From Bathynomus jamesi (Eukaryota > Arthropoda > Malacostraca > Isopoda > Cirolanidae), in the NCBI GenBank assembly GCA_023014485.1, contig JAJOZX010005632.1:248001-312000 (forward strand): 64,000 bases of DNA. The letters are read 5' to 3'. Under the pieces are notes generated by a model, which saw nothing but the letters and a program-made list of their open reading frames with translations, ran no database searches and had not been told where the DNA came from. A program made the translations under genes and the position numbers. Below are positions 12,345 through 23,016 of the stretch, piece after piece (position 1 is the first letter of the stretch; each line of letters begins with the position of its first letter).

Positions 12345-12990
12345 TCACGAACTAAACACATTTTGTTCACACTCCGGCACACTATTTGAGAGAAACATGT
12401 GCCCATATTTTTCCTTTTTGCCTAGCAAACGATACTCGTCTCTAAATTCTATTAAATACTCACGCAGACCTTTAGCTACAATCTCACTACAAACCTCGTC
12501 ATGATATATATTAATGTAGTGGTAAAAATACTTAAGATTCTCCATGATGACAAGATGTACATTCTCAGTCGCAGGGTACGAGTATTCGGTATGATGCAAC
12601 ATGACATAATTTCGCTTGTCGCACCACTCATCAACAAGACTCACTAACCATATCCGTTGCTTCTCTTCTGCACGTGTTGTTTCTTCTACTTAACGGTATA
12701 TGTAAGCTTTTATAAAGTTTAGTCCTACAAGATAGTTCAATGCATCACTTGTACACGAAATCCTGCAATGCTCTCGCCAGATTAGCCGTAGAGTATTTGT
12801 ACCTCTTGTTCCTTCGCACGGTTCAATGTAGCCTTAAAAGCATCAAAGGATGGTAGAATAGGGGTCTCTCAGCCATCACTATTTTTCGTCTACGTGAGAT
12901 TTCTTCAAATACACGTCTGAGTTCCACGGCGAACACCGCTCAACTGAGCACGCAGGGGTAGAGATATGCCCAGGTAGTAGCAGGAGCCAC
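12345..12990 (-). other. Unidentified decayed coding-like region
   Basis: A 99-codon frame (12345-12644) contains EYSYPATENVHLVIMENLKY and later EYLIEFRDEYRLLGKKEKYG. Upstream on the same strand, other frames give KATLNRAKEQEVQILYG and ARALQDFVYK separated by stops, suggesting a formerly longer protein. I do not recognise the family. It could be a host exon with lost frame, part of an unknown mobile element, or an old viral insert; nothing here decides. Composition is less AT-rich than its surroundings. Confidence 0.3.
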
Positions 12991-13435
12991 GTGACCGATC
13001 ATACAGGGGGCGGAGCTTAGGACAGATAATTCAAATGAATGAATTTATTAATATCTTACAACCTGTTAATTTCTAGGAGAAACAATAAGCGCGAGATATC
13101 CCATTGTAAAAGTTATGCCAGGAATTCTGGGGGCTGGGACACAATAGTACCCCGGGTAGAGTTTAAGGGTTAAACTTACAAAAACTCGTAATAATTTTGA
13201 TACTACGATTTCAAGGTTTTACGATAAAAGCAAGAAGAAAGGAAAGAAGAAGAACAACAGAAAGAAGCAAATTCGAAATTTTTAATTTTGACACCAAAGG
13301 TATAAACTAGGAAGATTTTGCGTCTATCATGGAAGTAATAGGTACAGGGATCGAATATCGTAGACATACCAATATTATCTTAAGGAAATGCGTAATTCTT
13401 AACGTAACTTAACTGAACCTAACCTAACTTACATT
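12991..13435. other. Non-coding, nothing recognised
   Basis: Mixed-composition DNA with a short CCTAACCTAAC run near 13415. No open frame of interest. Confidence 0.5.
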
Positions 13436-13439
13436 TCTT

Positions 13440-13700
13440 TAGGGTGAATTTCACGCTTAAACACATGAAATGAATGAATGATGCAAACCGCAAGGAAAAA
13501 GAAGAAATGTTCCCCAGTCCTTTCGTGTACTCAGCAGTACACCTAGTCGGGGAATGGAGAAGGCCAGTGACGAAAATATATACATGTGTACAACGGAACA
13601 GAGAAATAAAGAGATTAGCACATGGTTAACAAGCATTGATTAAAAGCGAAAGACATTTTAACAAGATAGTGTTAATTTTATACATTCCATATTGTATTCC
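13440..13700 (-). mobile_element. Penelope-like element 3' end fragment
   Basis: The minus strand reads GMYKINTILLKCLSLLINAC near 13640-13690, matching GMYKIDNILLKSLLPLINSC of the Penelope-like element at 28.0-29.2 kb. The segment then runs through the CTTTCGTGTACTCAGCAGTA motif shared by the fragments at 22.1, 29.1 and 62.7 kb, and ends at the GGGTGAATTTCAC terminus near 13441. Confidence 0.75.
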
Positions 13701-13811
13701 TACTACTACTAATGGAAAAAAACCTTGGTTTAACTTTACTTGTTCTGATGCTAGCAGCAACAAAGATGAGTTTTTCAGAAATTGCCGTTGCTATCCATCT
13801 CCTGGCTCAGT

Positions 13812-14546
13812 TTAAATGTATTTCTTTTATTGTTAATATTGTGTTTCGTTTTAATAATTAGCTCTCTTGTTGAATAACTTTAAAGAGAGAGTCGCTCTTG
13901 CTTTTAATAAATAAAAACATTATTTGGCAACTCGTTTGAATTAAAATAAATGGTGGTATCTGGCAACTCACCCTAATAAGGTATACATGAACAATTAAAA
14001 TAAATGGTGGTATCTGGTAACCCCCTCCATATATAAATAAGCGCTATCTGGAAACTCACCCTAATAAGGTATACCTGAACAATTAAAATAAATGGTGGTA
14101 TCTGGTAACCCCCTCCATATATAAATAAGCGCTATCTGGCAACTCACCATCCTTTATATAACACCTGCTTGGCCCCTGACCGCTCATAAAGCTGCGGACT
14201 CCAGTGGAATAAAGAACTCTCTCTCTCCTTCCTTCTTAGGTTAAGACTTAGGTTAGGTTTCCCTTTGGGGGGTGAGGACATCCCACCTTCTCCCCGAAGA
14301 CCTCCTCCGTCTCTCCTTTCTCTTCCTCTCTTAGGTTAAGGCTATCCCTTTGAGGGGAGGTCATCCTCCCTTCTCCCCCCGAAGCTCCCTCCCCTCTCCC
14401 CCCCTTGGCAGCATTGAGTTGTTGTATACCTCCCTGAACCTTCATTGCATACCCCTCCCCTTCATTGCATATCCCCACCCCCTTTGCAACATTGATCATT
14501 GTCTCTGCATCATTCTTGCACTCGTCCATTTTGCGTCCATTCTACT
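13812..14546 (+). repeat. LTR-like repeat, copy 2, with internal 88-bp duplication
   Basis: Inverted partner of 7484-8101. It has a TATA-like CATATATAAATAAGCG twice, because an 88-bp segment (CTCACCCTAATAAGGTATAC at 13967 and 14055) is tandemly duplicated. Downstream come AATAAAGAACTCTC (14199-14212) and a C-rich pyrimidine tail (14370-14410). This resembles a U3 with duplicated enhancer and a polyadenylation signal, but no TG...CA ends or target duplication could be fixed. Confidence 0.55.
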
Positions 14547-14559
14547 GTATCACTTCTAG

Positions 14560-15480
14560 AGATAAGGAAAAATTAACATAACTGTTTTAAAAAGCGAAAA
14601 GAAAATACTGAAAGCAAGCGAAATTTCGACTTCAATTTTTCTCACACTTTTTCCGATCTAATGATTTAATCGTGATATGAATTTGTGCTTTAACTATTGT
14701 GAATGAAAAATAAACGTTGGACACGCATTTCATTTGAAAATGATAATAAATTCAACATCACAATATTTTATAATTTGTTTCAAACAAAATTAAAAGAATT
14801 TTAATAACGAGTTCAACAAAAAAAAGGCCCAAAATGAAGCAATCTCACACACACACACAAACACACACACACACACAGCGATGATTGCTCGCTCGATTTT
14901 ATAGCAAAATGAATTAAAGTTTGTACTTGACAATTATCTTCGTCTGGGCTCCTATTTAAATCTGAAGAAGTGTATAAAGAATATGAAATTACAGTGTATT
15001 TTTTTAGTAGTCATCTTAATTTTACTACTATTAAACAAAAGATTACTCCTTTACCTTTGTGTCTTTTACTGTCAGTTCTGTTTACAGTTTAAGAACTGAG
15101 CCCGTAATATACGGTATGTTTTACCCATATAAGGTAAATGAGGCACAAATTTTATTTATAAATTAAATATGTAAAGATTACATCTATTAATTGACGTTTA
15201 CCGAAGATTCAGTCGTAAATATCTCCAAATTTCATTCGGAACAAATGTTTTCTCCTTTTAAGGATGATCAAGTACACACATTTACAATGTTATTCATGCG
15301 GATTTGAAACATCAAATATGTGTGTCATTTTAAAGGTTTAAAAGAACCAAAAGGTAAATACGTGATCTAAAATGTTTAGCTTCCCATTTTTCTGGTCAAG
15401 GGCAAACGTTTTGTCCTTCACATTCCTCTAACTGATTATAAGTTCATCTGCTCTCAAGCATACGTCAGAGGAGAATCAGA
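14560..15480. other. AT-rich upstream region, no gene
   Basis: Includes a (CA)n run at 14848-14877. No open frames or repeats shared with the rest of the window. It may hold distal regulatory DNA for the host gene starting at 15702; that is inference from position only. Confidence 0.4.
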
Positions 15481-15524
15481 GGCCGGAAATAGGGGATGGG
15501 GTTTAAGGGGGAATATAAGGGCAA

Positions 15525-15531
15525 TATAAAG
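15525..15531 (+). promoter_or_regulatory. Possible TATA box of the host gene
   Basis: TATAAAG lies 171 bp upstream of the proposed ATG at 15702 and just before a CT-rich stretch. It is the best core-promoter match near the first exon, but no strong initiator was found at the usual distance. Confidence 0.3.
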
Positions 15532-15701
15532 AGAGAAAAGAGCCTCTTCTTTCTTGCGAGTTTATATTTTGATTTGCTTCACTTCAGAGAAAAAAATTTT
15601 AAGTTTTCATATTTAAGTTTGCCATTTGTGTCCTTAATTGTAAAGTGTTTCCTCTAATTATAGATAATAAACTTTTAATGATAGTTATTTAAAGCTCTAA
15701 A

Positions 15702-15804
15702 ATGCAACTTTGCAATCTTTCACTTTCATTTCAAGTGATTTTTGTGATGGTCCTTTTGCTGTTTGTCATCACAACTGTCGAAAGCAATGAAAACTCAATG
15801 ACAG
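15702..15804 (+). CDS. Host gene exon 1: signal peptide
   Basis: The ATG at 15702 opens a frame reading MQLCNLSLSFQ, then a strong hydrophobic core VIFVMVLLLFVITTV, then ESNENSMT. This is a classic secretory signal peptide, with cleavage likely near residues 25-28. The exon ends at a consensus donor (ACAG/GTAATT) after the first base of a codon (phase 1). It joins exon 2 at 16643 in frame. No transposon feature overlaps it, and the surrounding 150 bp are unique in the window. The exon model comes from splice signals only. Confidence 0.6.
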
Positions 15805-15942
15805 GTAATTGCATACATAATAGTTAGTGTAGTTAGTATCACTTGCTGTTGTCATAAGAAATTTTACTTTTAATGGATGAAACTAATTACATTCATTTAC
15901 ACTAATTTATTTTTAAAACTCACATCAACTTTTGGCCTAGAA

Positions 15943-16533
15943 CGTGGTTTCCCAACCTTGGGGTCGCGAAGATCATATTTGGGGTCGCGAACCGATCTGA
16001 TAATTTTATTTTCAATTCTCTTCCTATGGCCGTCCGACAACACATTTTTCATTCATGAAAGTAGTTCCATATAACAGTTTAAATCCGGGCCCTTTCCGCG
16101 TATAATAAACGCTGTCTTGTGAAGTATAACCTTGGTTAACCTTGTGTTTGCTTCCGCCCGAATTGTTCTTTCTGACGAAAGTCAAGCATGTCATTCCACC
16201 TTAGAACTACAGTTTAACGTGGAATCCGAACCACGCCCCACCAGCAGCCCATTGTCTTAACAAATAGGCTACCCTGGGTACCTATTTATCTACCAACCTA
16301 TTTCCTCTTATTTTGTTGTGTGGAAGGATGAACAGCTGGGTTTTGCTGCGCGCCGCCTGCCGTCACCAGGTCTCGATCCCTGGGCCAATAGATTTGTAGT
16401 CAGCGACACTAACCATTACATCACCGAGGTAATAACTTTTGCGGAGTTTTGTCGAACTTCGGCCAGTGTTTGGGGTCGTGATTCTTTGAACATGATTTTC
16501 GGGGTCGCACATGATAAAGGTTGTGAAGCCCTG
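15943..16533. mobile_element. Non-autonomous hAT element, split by a SINE
   Basis: The right end, inverted, reads CAGGGCTTCACAACCTTTAT and the left end CGTGGTTTCCCAACCTT, slightly worn hAT termini. Flanks are GCCTAGAA (15935-15942) and GTCTCGAA (16534-16541), six of eight matching, as expected of an old 8-bp target duplication. GGGGTCGC words recur inside. It lies in intron 1 of the proposed host gene. Confidence 0.75.
16134..16430 (-). mobile_element. Dimeric tRNA-derived SINE inside the hAT
   Basis: Same two-module SINE as at 9716 and 29221, minus strand: the head near 16430 reads CTCGGTGATGTAATGGTTAG and the tail near 16134 is GCGGAAGCAAACACAAGGTT. The first module is more mutated here. 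It splits the surrounding hAT and is younger than it. Confidence 0.8.
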
Positions 16534-16642
16534 GTCTCGAATGTAAAAGTCACGTAAATAAGAAACCAATTTTTCAATTAAATCACAAAATATTTATTTT
16601 TCTTACATTTGTGTTGTATGAAATACCGATGTTGTATTCCAG

Positions 16643-16810
16643 TTAATTCAAAATCGTTGCTAGAAATTGTGTCTAACAAGATGACAGATGCGCATTCTAA
16701 ACTAGATTTGCTTTTGACGGCATCTCAAATCAAAAACTCAAAAGAACAAAGATTCGAGCCGAAGACAGACAACATTATTTGTTCTTTAAGATCAAGAGTG
16801 ATTGAAATGG
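16643..16810 (+). CDS. Host gene exon 2
   Basis: Acceptor TTGTATTCCAG, donor ATGG/GTAAGT (near-perfect). Entered in phase 1 from exon 1, it reads V-NSKSLLEIVSNKMTDAHSK, then LDLLLTASQIKNSKEQRF and EPKTDNIICSLRSRVIEM. It is 168 bp long and leaves in phase 1, so it is a symmetric 1-1 exon. The leucine and hydrophobic spacing suggests helix, possibly coiled coil. I do not recognise the family. In-frame joining with both neighbours is the main support. Confidence 0.6.
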
Positions 16811-16995
16811 GTAAGTATACCTTACAACATTTAAAGTTATCATCACCAACTGTATACATAGTAATGAGAGTAATTGATTTCACGTGAAATGATTTAAAAC
16901 GTGGTATATTTCAAAGTGATGGTAGTAGAATGTGAAGCCTTTCAAATGTAATCTTTAACATTAAGGCTTTTTGTGTCTCAACAGAAAACGAATAG

Positions 16996-17043
16996 ATGCT
17001 TTGAAATCACCACCTTCACTGTTGCCAACAAATGTGCCATCAG
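16996..17043 (+). CDS. Host gene exon 3 (48 bp, tentative)
   Basis: With acceptor ACGAATAG and donor CATCAG/GTAAAAT, this 48-bp exon enters and leaves in phase 1 and reads DALKSPPSLLPTNVPS, a proline-rich linker. The stronger-looking acceptor 11 bases upstream (CTCAACAG) would put a stop in frame, which argues for the one chosen. It could also be skipped, since exon 2 would then join exon 4 in the same phase. Confidence 0.4.
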
Positions 17044-17520
17044 GTAAAATATTTTTTTTTCCCTGTATAAAAACACTATATCCCCTTTTCCTACATGGAA
17101 TGTATGAAAAGAGGATATAATAACATTGTGTCTAACAGTAAAACATTTGCATAATCATCACCAGAAATATTATCATATCAGTTCTGTCCTAAACTTACTT
17201 CATTAAATGATTTTTCATGCATGTAAATAATATAAAACCATGTTTTTGCATTACAATGACGCATCAAGTGAGACCAAGGGTCTTTATTTTCATGTCTCTT
17301 ACATTTGTGGTCAGTTCTCTTAAAAAAAATTATGAACAAAATCACGTCACTTTTTTCTCTTTTAAATGACTGTCCCTACATATCCCATCATTATAATGCC
17401 AAACCCACTTCTACATATTTTCCATGACTCAGTTTCCGTGTATAAACATATTATTTCAGATCTGATGTTTTTCCATTCAGAAATATTTTCAGTCGAACCT
17501 TTGAATGTAGATAACTATTT
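17044..17520. other. Start of a large intron, no repeat recognised
   Basis: AT-rich intron sequence between exon 3 and the hairpin element at 17525. Nothing coding was seen; the open frame at 17366-17596 runs into the hairpin element. Confidence 0.4.
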
Positions 17521-17524
17521 TCGA

Positions 17525-18064
17525 TACTTACGTATTATCGGGACTACCAAACTGTTTATTATGTATTTTTACTCTCGTCATTTTCGTTTAAACTAACGAA
17601 AATATCACAACTTAACCTAACCAATCATCAAGGGCGTACAGTTGACCTAACCGGGCATTCAATTGACCTAACCAGACATTCAGTTGACCTAACTGAGCAT
17701 TCAGTTGACCTAACTGGGCATTCAATTAACCTAACAGGTTAATATTGGTTATTTCACCTAAATATCTTCTGATCTTTTCGTATTAGGCACTCAATGTCAC
17801 ATTTCGGGCAAGTTAAGGATGAGAGAATAAGCCGTAAGTGCTTTGTCTTCATCTGGTATTATCGGGACTACCTACGAAAAACACATTTTCCGTTTTAAGC
17901 GATTTTATTAGGTTAGATTAGGTTAATTGAATGCCCGGTTAGGTCAACTGTACGCCCTTGATGATTGGTTAGGTTAAGTTGTGATATTTTCGTTAGCTTA
18001 AACAAAAATGACCAGTGCAAAAATACATAATAAACAGTTTGGTAGTCCCGATAATACGTAAGTA
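17525..18064. mobile_element. Hairpin (inverted-end) element with GGGCGTAC core
   Basis: Left arm 17525-17672 and right arm 17920-18064 are inverted copies beginning TACTTACGTATTATCGGGAC. Inside the left arm a 22-bp unit (TTGACCTAACYGGGCATTCA plus two bases) is repeated four to five times at 17640-17740. The core AACCAATCATCAAGGGCGTA also occurs, with different flanking ends, at 32030 and 37710, and in a shorter form at 32630. No coding capacity. Probably a MITE or foldback element. Confidence 0.7.
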
Positions 18065-18118
18065 CCCTATTTTCTTTTTATGGTTCATGGAAAAAGTTCA
18101 TATACGGTACTACCGGTA

Positions 18119-21100
18119 GGGTGGATCGATTTTACATTTTTTTCGATTTCCATATTCTAATAGAGACAAAAACTTGCGCATGCATGAGAAAATAGCCTCT
18201 GCAAAATCTTAGCTTAATAGGTAATCATCTTCTGCCCCCGGCAGAGCGAGGAAAATCATATTTTAGTAGTCAAAAACGTATTTTTCTTATAATTTTTAAA
18301 ATATTTCAATATGCATCAAAATTATTCCTAATAACTATAAAGTCGATGAAAAAGACCTCATATGATCGTTTCTCCAAGCGCGTTGTCCTACGTTAATATC
18401 TTTTGCCCCCGGCAACAACGTCAAATGTTGAAAAAATAGGTAATTTATATACATATTTTCAGATCGGCTCTTTGTCTTAAATAATGCATTTATATATTTC
18501 CCATAGCATTTATATCGTTGCTTAGGCATGAAATAACACACACGCAAAATTTTATGACTCTAGAGTAATATCTTCTGTCCCCGAGAAAAGTCTAAATGTG
18601 GATTATAATTACGTTAATGCGATGTTATAAGTACGATAAGTACTAAGTACAGCTCCTCGCCTGCTAATTTTATAAAATTAGCAACCCAGAACTCACCACG
18701 AGGAGGTGGCTGTACGTCGAGTTCCACCCTATCCAGCCCCAACCACCCTTCCTTTGGATGCATGTCGATTTACATACGGTAATCTTTCTTAGAATCAAAT
18801 CGTGGAATTTTTGTTCGGGAGTGAAGACGGGAGCGGATGAATCCGTCCCTCTCTTCTATTCCACTTACACTGGCAGAGGCTTCGGTTACTAATTTGATGA
18901 GTCTCTCGACCGCTTGAGTATGACAAGGGAATAGTGGGATCAGTCCATCAGGCTGGTCTCCCGTCTCAACAAACTCTTTTATTCGGGTATCAGGTATTGT
19001 TTTTGTAACGGGGGGTTCGGTCACCTCAGCCGTTTGCCAGTTGATCATTTCGTAATAGTTTTGACTATCGTAGAGCAGCTCAGGCATGGCGAAGGCTCGA
19101 ATTTCCCCGCTGGTGATTGTTTTGATCGTGCTTTTAATATTCTTCTCCATCCCAATCCTCTTATGTGTTGCTCATCGGCATGTAGCATGGAGATCAAAAT
19201 ATTTTCTGGGTGAGCAAAGAAAGAATTTCTACGGAGGACTTTGTTGGCGATTGTCTTAGATCTTTGAGGCATGGTCTGAGAGAGACGCATCATTTCGAAA
19301 AAATGTTTTGCGCCCTCAGTGAAACTGGAGTTTTTCTTTATCTTAAACCAAATTGGTGCGTAAACTGTCATAATGAATCGCACAATTTCGTTGAAGGTGC
19401 TGGAGGGTTCACTGGTTGAAACATAGAGGCGCAGAAATCTATTTGCTGTTGTCAGCCACCTGGAATGCGCCATCTTACCTGGATTTCGAGCCGCGAGAGC
19501 TGAAGAGCAGCTACCGCTCGACACTGCTCTGTAGATGCCTAACAAATATTTTTGGTCAGTGCTCAACTCGGCATCATCTATGTCAATGTCGGGAGATGGA
19601 ATGACATCGAATTCTGTAATTGGAAGTTTTTCGCAGTCGTTCAGTTGTTTTCCAACTGGTCCAGTAAAGCCCATTGGCCCAGTTGTTTTGCCGTCCAAGT
19701 CTTGAATGAGGTGTCGCAGTGATAATTCATTACCGTGTAATAGGCATATGATCCACTGAACTGGCCTTTGTAGTTTCATTTCAATCATACGAATGGCTCC
19801 ACCCTTTCGACCCTGTTCACTGCGGTACCATCACAGCCGATAGCCACAATGTCGTCCGTGCTAATATTGTTAGTCTCTAGAAAGTTGATGATACCTGATG
19901 TTATTGCAGTGGCAGAACCTGATGCAGGAGTGAAATGCCCCATGTACTGGGATTCTGGTTCTTGAACTAAAACTATATGATCTTCTACCACAGTCCTTCT
20001 ATGCTTCACATTGTCTATTTCTTCTTGTGTCATTGTTTTATCTTTACGTCCTTCAAAGAAAATGCCCTGTAATGGTAGCGTGATCTTGTCATCTTGCTGA
20101 TGCTCAGAACGAACTCTTTTTCTGGCTCTTCTTATCTTATTTCGATCAATCACTGAACTGACATCATCTTCTCGTATCCAGCCAACATCCTCTAACAACG
20201 AAGAAGCAATAAATGAAGCAGCTCTGTCTGAGACGCCCGTACGATCACAAGCTTCAGCAAGTACCTGGAGTTTCATTAGTGTTTTTTCCTTCATGTCATG
20301 TTTATCTCTCGGTGTTAGTTCATACGATGACGATGATTCTATAGATGTATCCTCGGTTTCACTAGAGGCTGACGAAGAAGGTTGTTCTTGAGAAGTTTCT
20401 TGTCGTTTACTAGTCGACGGCTCTTGATGTTCTGCTATTCCTTCTTGTTTCAATATCGCCAATCTTCTTGCAAGAGTCATCTCGTTTTTATTTGTTGTTT
20501 CAACATCCAAAGTTCCTATTGCCATTTTGCGATCACTTCTTTGGTCGAGTAAAAACTGTTGCTCTTTCAGTGGTACTCGTCGTTCACGAGGGCAGCTGCA
20601 TTTTGTCAAATCAAGGCATTTACAAGCCGATATGTCAAATAAGGTGGTCTTAGTTGATTTCTTGAAGGCCTCAAGATTTTTCTGTAACGATTCGTTCTTC
20701 TTTTTCGCGTTCAGTGATTTGATGATGTTAGCCATTTTATCACGATAACTTTTCAACATTTGATTTGTCCGTGCTGTCGAAACTGTTGGAATGGAAGCTA
20801 ATTTCCACAAGTATTCCAGTCTCTTCGTGACCACAGCGGCGATGTCTTTGAATGGAGGTTCCTTCTTTGATGATCTCAACTCAGTTCTCACATGATGGTA
20901 GTATTGCATCACATCTTCACATGTGGGAAAACATCGCAAATTCAAATCTTTCCCAGCACCAAATATTGTACACGTAACCGATCTTCTAGTTGTAGTGGTA
21001 GCCATCCTGTAAAGATTAAAGAATAATGTATTGTTCTGTTACTCAATAAAATCGAAAAAAACAGAGTTATGAGAAAAACAAACAAGGATATGAGCAGAGA

Positions 21101-21749
21101 GATTGAGCACACTGAGGACTCTGAGTGAGGAGCCACACACACACACACACACACACACACTGAGGACTCGAGGAGCCAGCTGCAAAATACACACCTGCCT
21201 TCGACGCTGTCAAAAGGCAACTGAGGGAACTGCACAGTGCGTACTGGCGCGTCAGTGGCAGCTGCTGCTGGCAGCACTCACCAGAGATGACATTTAAACC
21301 CTAGCCAAGAGTCATAAAATTTTGCGTGTGTGTTATTTCATGCCTAAGCAACGATATAAATGCTATGAGAAATATATAAATGCATTATTTAAGACAAAGA
21401 GCCGATCTGAAAATATGTATATAAATTACCTATTTTTTCAACATTTGACGTTGTTGTCGGGGGCAAAAGATATTAACGTAGGACAACGCTCTTGGAAAAA
21501 CGATCATATGAGGTCTTTTTCATCGACTTTATAGTTATTAGGAATAATTTTGATGCATATTGAAATATTTTAAAAATTATAAGAAAAATACGTTTTTGAC
21601 TACTAAAATATGATTTTCATCGCTCTGCCGGGGCAGAAGATGATTACCTATTAAGCTAAGATTTTGCAGAGGCTATTTTCTCATGCATGCGCAAGTTTTT
21701 GTCTCTATTAGAATATGGAAATCGAAAAAAATGTAAAATCGATCCACCC
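18119..21749 (-). mobile_element. 3.6-kb DNA transposon with 443-bp inverted ends
   Basis: The left end 18119-18561 and right end 21308-21749 are inverted copies about 443 bp long and nearly identical, starting GGGTGGATCGATTTTACATT. TA sits on both sides (18117-18118 and 21750-21751), a plausible 2-bp target duplication. The interior carries one transposase gene on the minus strand (18770-21005). A CTTCTGCCCCCGG-type motif recurs at 18230, 18401 and 18572, 171-172 bp apart; two copies are within the inverted end and one just inside. It lies in the large host intron. Confidence 0.9.
18770..21005 (-). pseudogene. D-D-E-like transposase, FDGRKD/AVERxxKLV family, frameshifted
   Basis: Three minus-strand blocks, read from 21005: residues 1-406 (to 19785), then 19045-19788, then 18770-19150. 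Landmarks in order are FGAGKDLNLRCFPTCEDV (N-terminus), a Ser-rich spacer, IFFEGRKDKT (relatives have D where this has E, a damaged first acidic site), VAIGCDGTAVN (second acidic site), QWIICLLHGNEL, HSRWLTTANRFLRLYV, and PLFPCHTQAVERLIKLV (candidate E). The block order parallels HWDGK...FDTTASNTG...NDAAERG of the elements at 3.2 and 42.3 kb. Frameshifts near 19786 and 19100 and the D-to-E change make it unlikely to be active. I recognise the family from many arthropod genomes but know no published mechanism. Confidence 0.75.
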
Positions 21750-21842
21750 TAAACTGTCCGTTAGTCTTTATTGATTAAACATGAAGCTTCCAGCCAGAAT
21801 TAATACTCAGCTGAAAGAACACTGTAGACACTGTAGGCAAGA

Positions 21843-21844
<2 letters not shown>

Positions 21845-21898
<54 letters not shown>

Positions 21899-21964
21899 CT
21901 CATATTTCATTTGTTCGTTATTTCTCTTCCTCGTGTGCAGAACACTCCTCTATACTTACGTCGT

Positions 21965-22026
<62 letters not shown>

Positions 22027-22056
22027 AATTATTTCACGAAAGTGACACGTGAAAAG

Positions 22057-22100
<44 letters not shown>
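21845..22100. repeat. Three (TA)n microsatellite tracts
   Basis: Pure TA runs at 21845-21891, 21969-22022 and 22062-22099, separated by unique DNA. The last one directly abuts the GGGATGAA terminus of a Penelope-like fragment. Confidence 0.95.
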
Positions 22101-22101
<1 letters not shown>

Positions 22102-22545
22102 GATGAAGTTCACATTTAAACATGTTAAATAAATGATAAAAGAGAAAAAATTATTTCAAGTTCTTTCGTGTATTCAACAGTACACCTTCTCAGGGAAAGG
22201 AGGGAAAGGGAAGATGTCCAAAATATATGCCTATGTACATGAAAATAAAAAAGTGAAAAGAGATTAGCGTACAGTTAACAAGCACTGATAGAAGGGAAAA
22301 TACATTTTAACAAGATATTGTCAATTTTATACATTCCCAAACTGTTATTGAAATTATTTTTAAAATGGATGAATGCACATTCTAGAGTATTCCTTTCAAT
22401 TGTATTTTAACGAGAACTTTAGAACTCTCCCTCTCGCTATGATTACAACTAAACATATGGTTAAACAATGCATTAGTTATTTGCTGTTCTGGTAATGATG
22501 TTGGTTGTCTGTATTTGATCGGATGTACAGTGTGTAACTTAGTTT
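22101..22545 (-). mobile_element. Penelope-like element, 3' half of the endonuclease region and tail
   Basis: Minus-strand frames give CNHSERESSKVLVK and GMYKIDNILLKCIFPS, matching the GIY-YIG C-terminal region of the element at 28.7 kb (CNHSIKWDSSKALVK). The tail crosses the TTTCGTGTATTCAACAGTAC motif and ends GGGATGAA at 22101, touching (TA)n. Frames are broken. Confidence 0.75.
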
Positions 22546-22577
22546 ATATAGTGTAAAAGAGGAGTGAAAGAATAAGT

Positions 22578-22656
22578 AAGGTTGTTGGAGAGGTTTTTGC
22601 TGTGGCGCCAGAAAGAGTGGGAAGAATTAGAATTAGATAGGTTTTCACATTTTTGT
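22578..22656 (-). mobile_element. Short LINE fragment (CMPPPLRR family, 5' part of RT region)
   Basis: The reverse frame reads KCENLSNSNSSHSFW, matching KCENLSNSNSSRSFWHLAKN at 61.2 kb. Only about 80 bp is clear. Confidence 0.65.
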
Positions 22657-23016
22657 TTGAGGAAGGAATTTTGTTACAAGCTAACAAAGATCCTAACCTC
22701 CACTCTAGGTTAGCTCAAGACAGAAGTCGGAAATTAAAGAGAACATACAAATAAAATAAAGAAAACTGAAAACTTGCTTACAATTATAAAAGTGAAAAGG
22801 TTTCACACAGGAAAAGTAATAGTAGAAAAGTATAGAAGAGGCAAGACTGGTCATATTCCACCAGGCATTGCTAACAGAAAATTTACAAAAAAGATTTTAC
22901 GAAGGTAAGGAAAAGTACAATGGAAAGAATAGATTCACATTTCATTCATACCTTCAGTACAATTTCACTTCTCTTATGTAATAAATAAACTAAATCACAT
23001 GATTCCAACGGTTTTA

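Noticed and set aside
18663..18684. Rho-independent-type terminator hairpin after the transposase
   Set aside because: A GCTAATTTTATAAAATTAGC palindrome is present, but bacterial-type terminators are not expected in this genome; recorded only as a short palindrome.
21781..22119. Open frame with long Ile-Tyr runs
   Set aside because: Entirely a translation of (TA)n microsatellites; the same holds for frames at 48827, 59101, 8555 and 62508.
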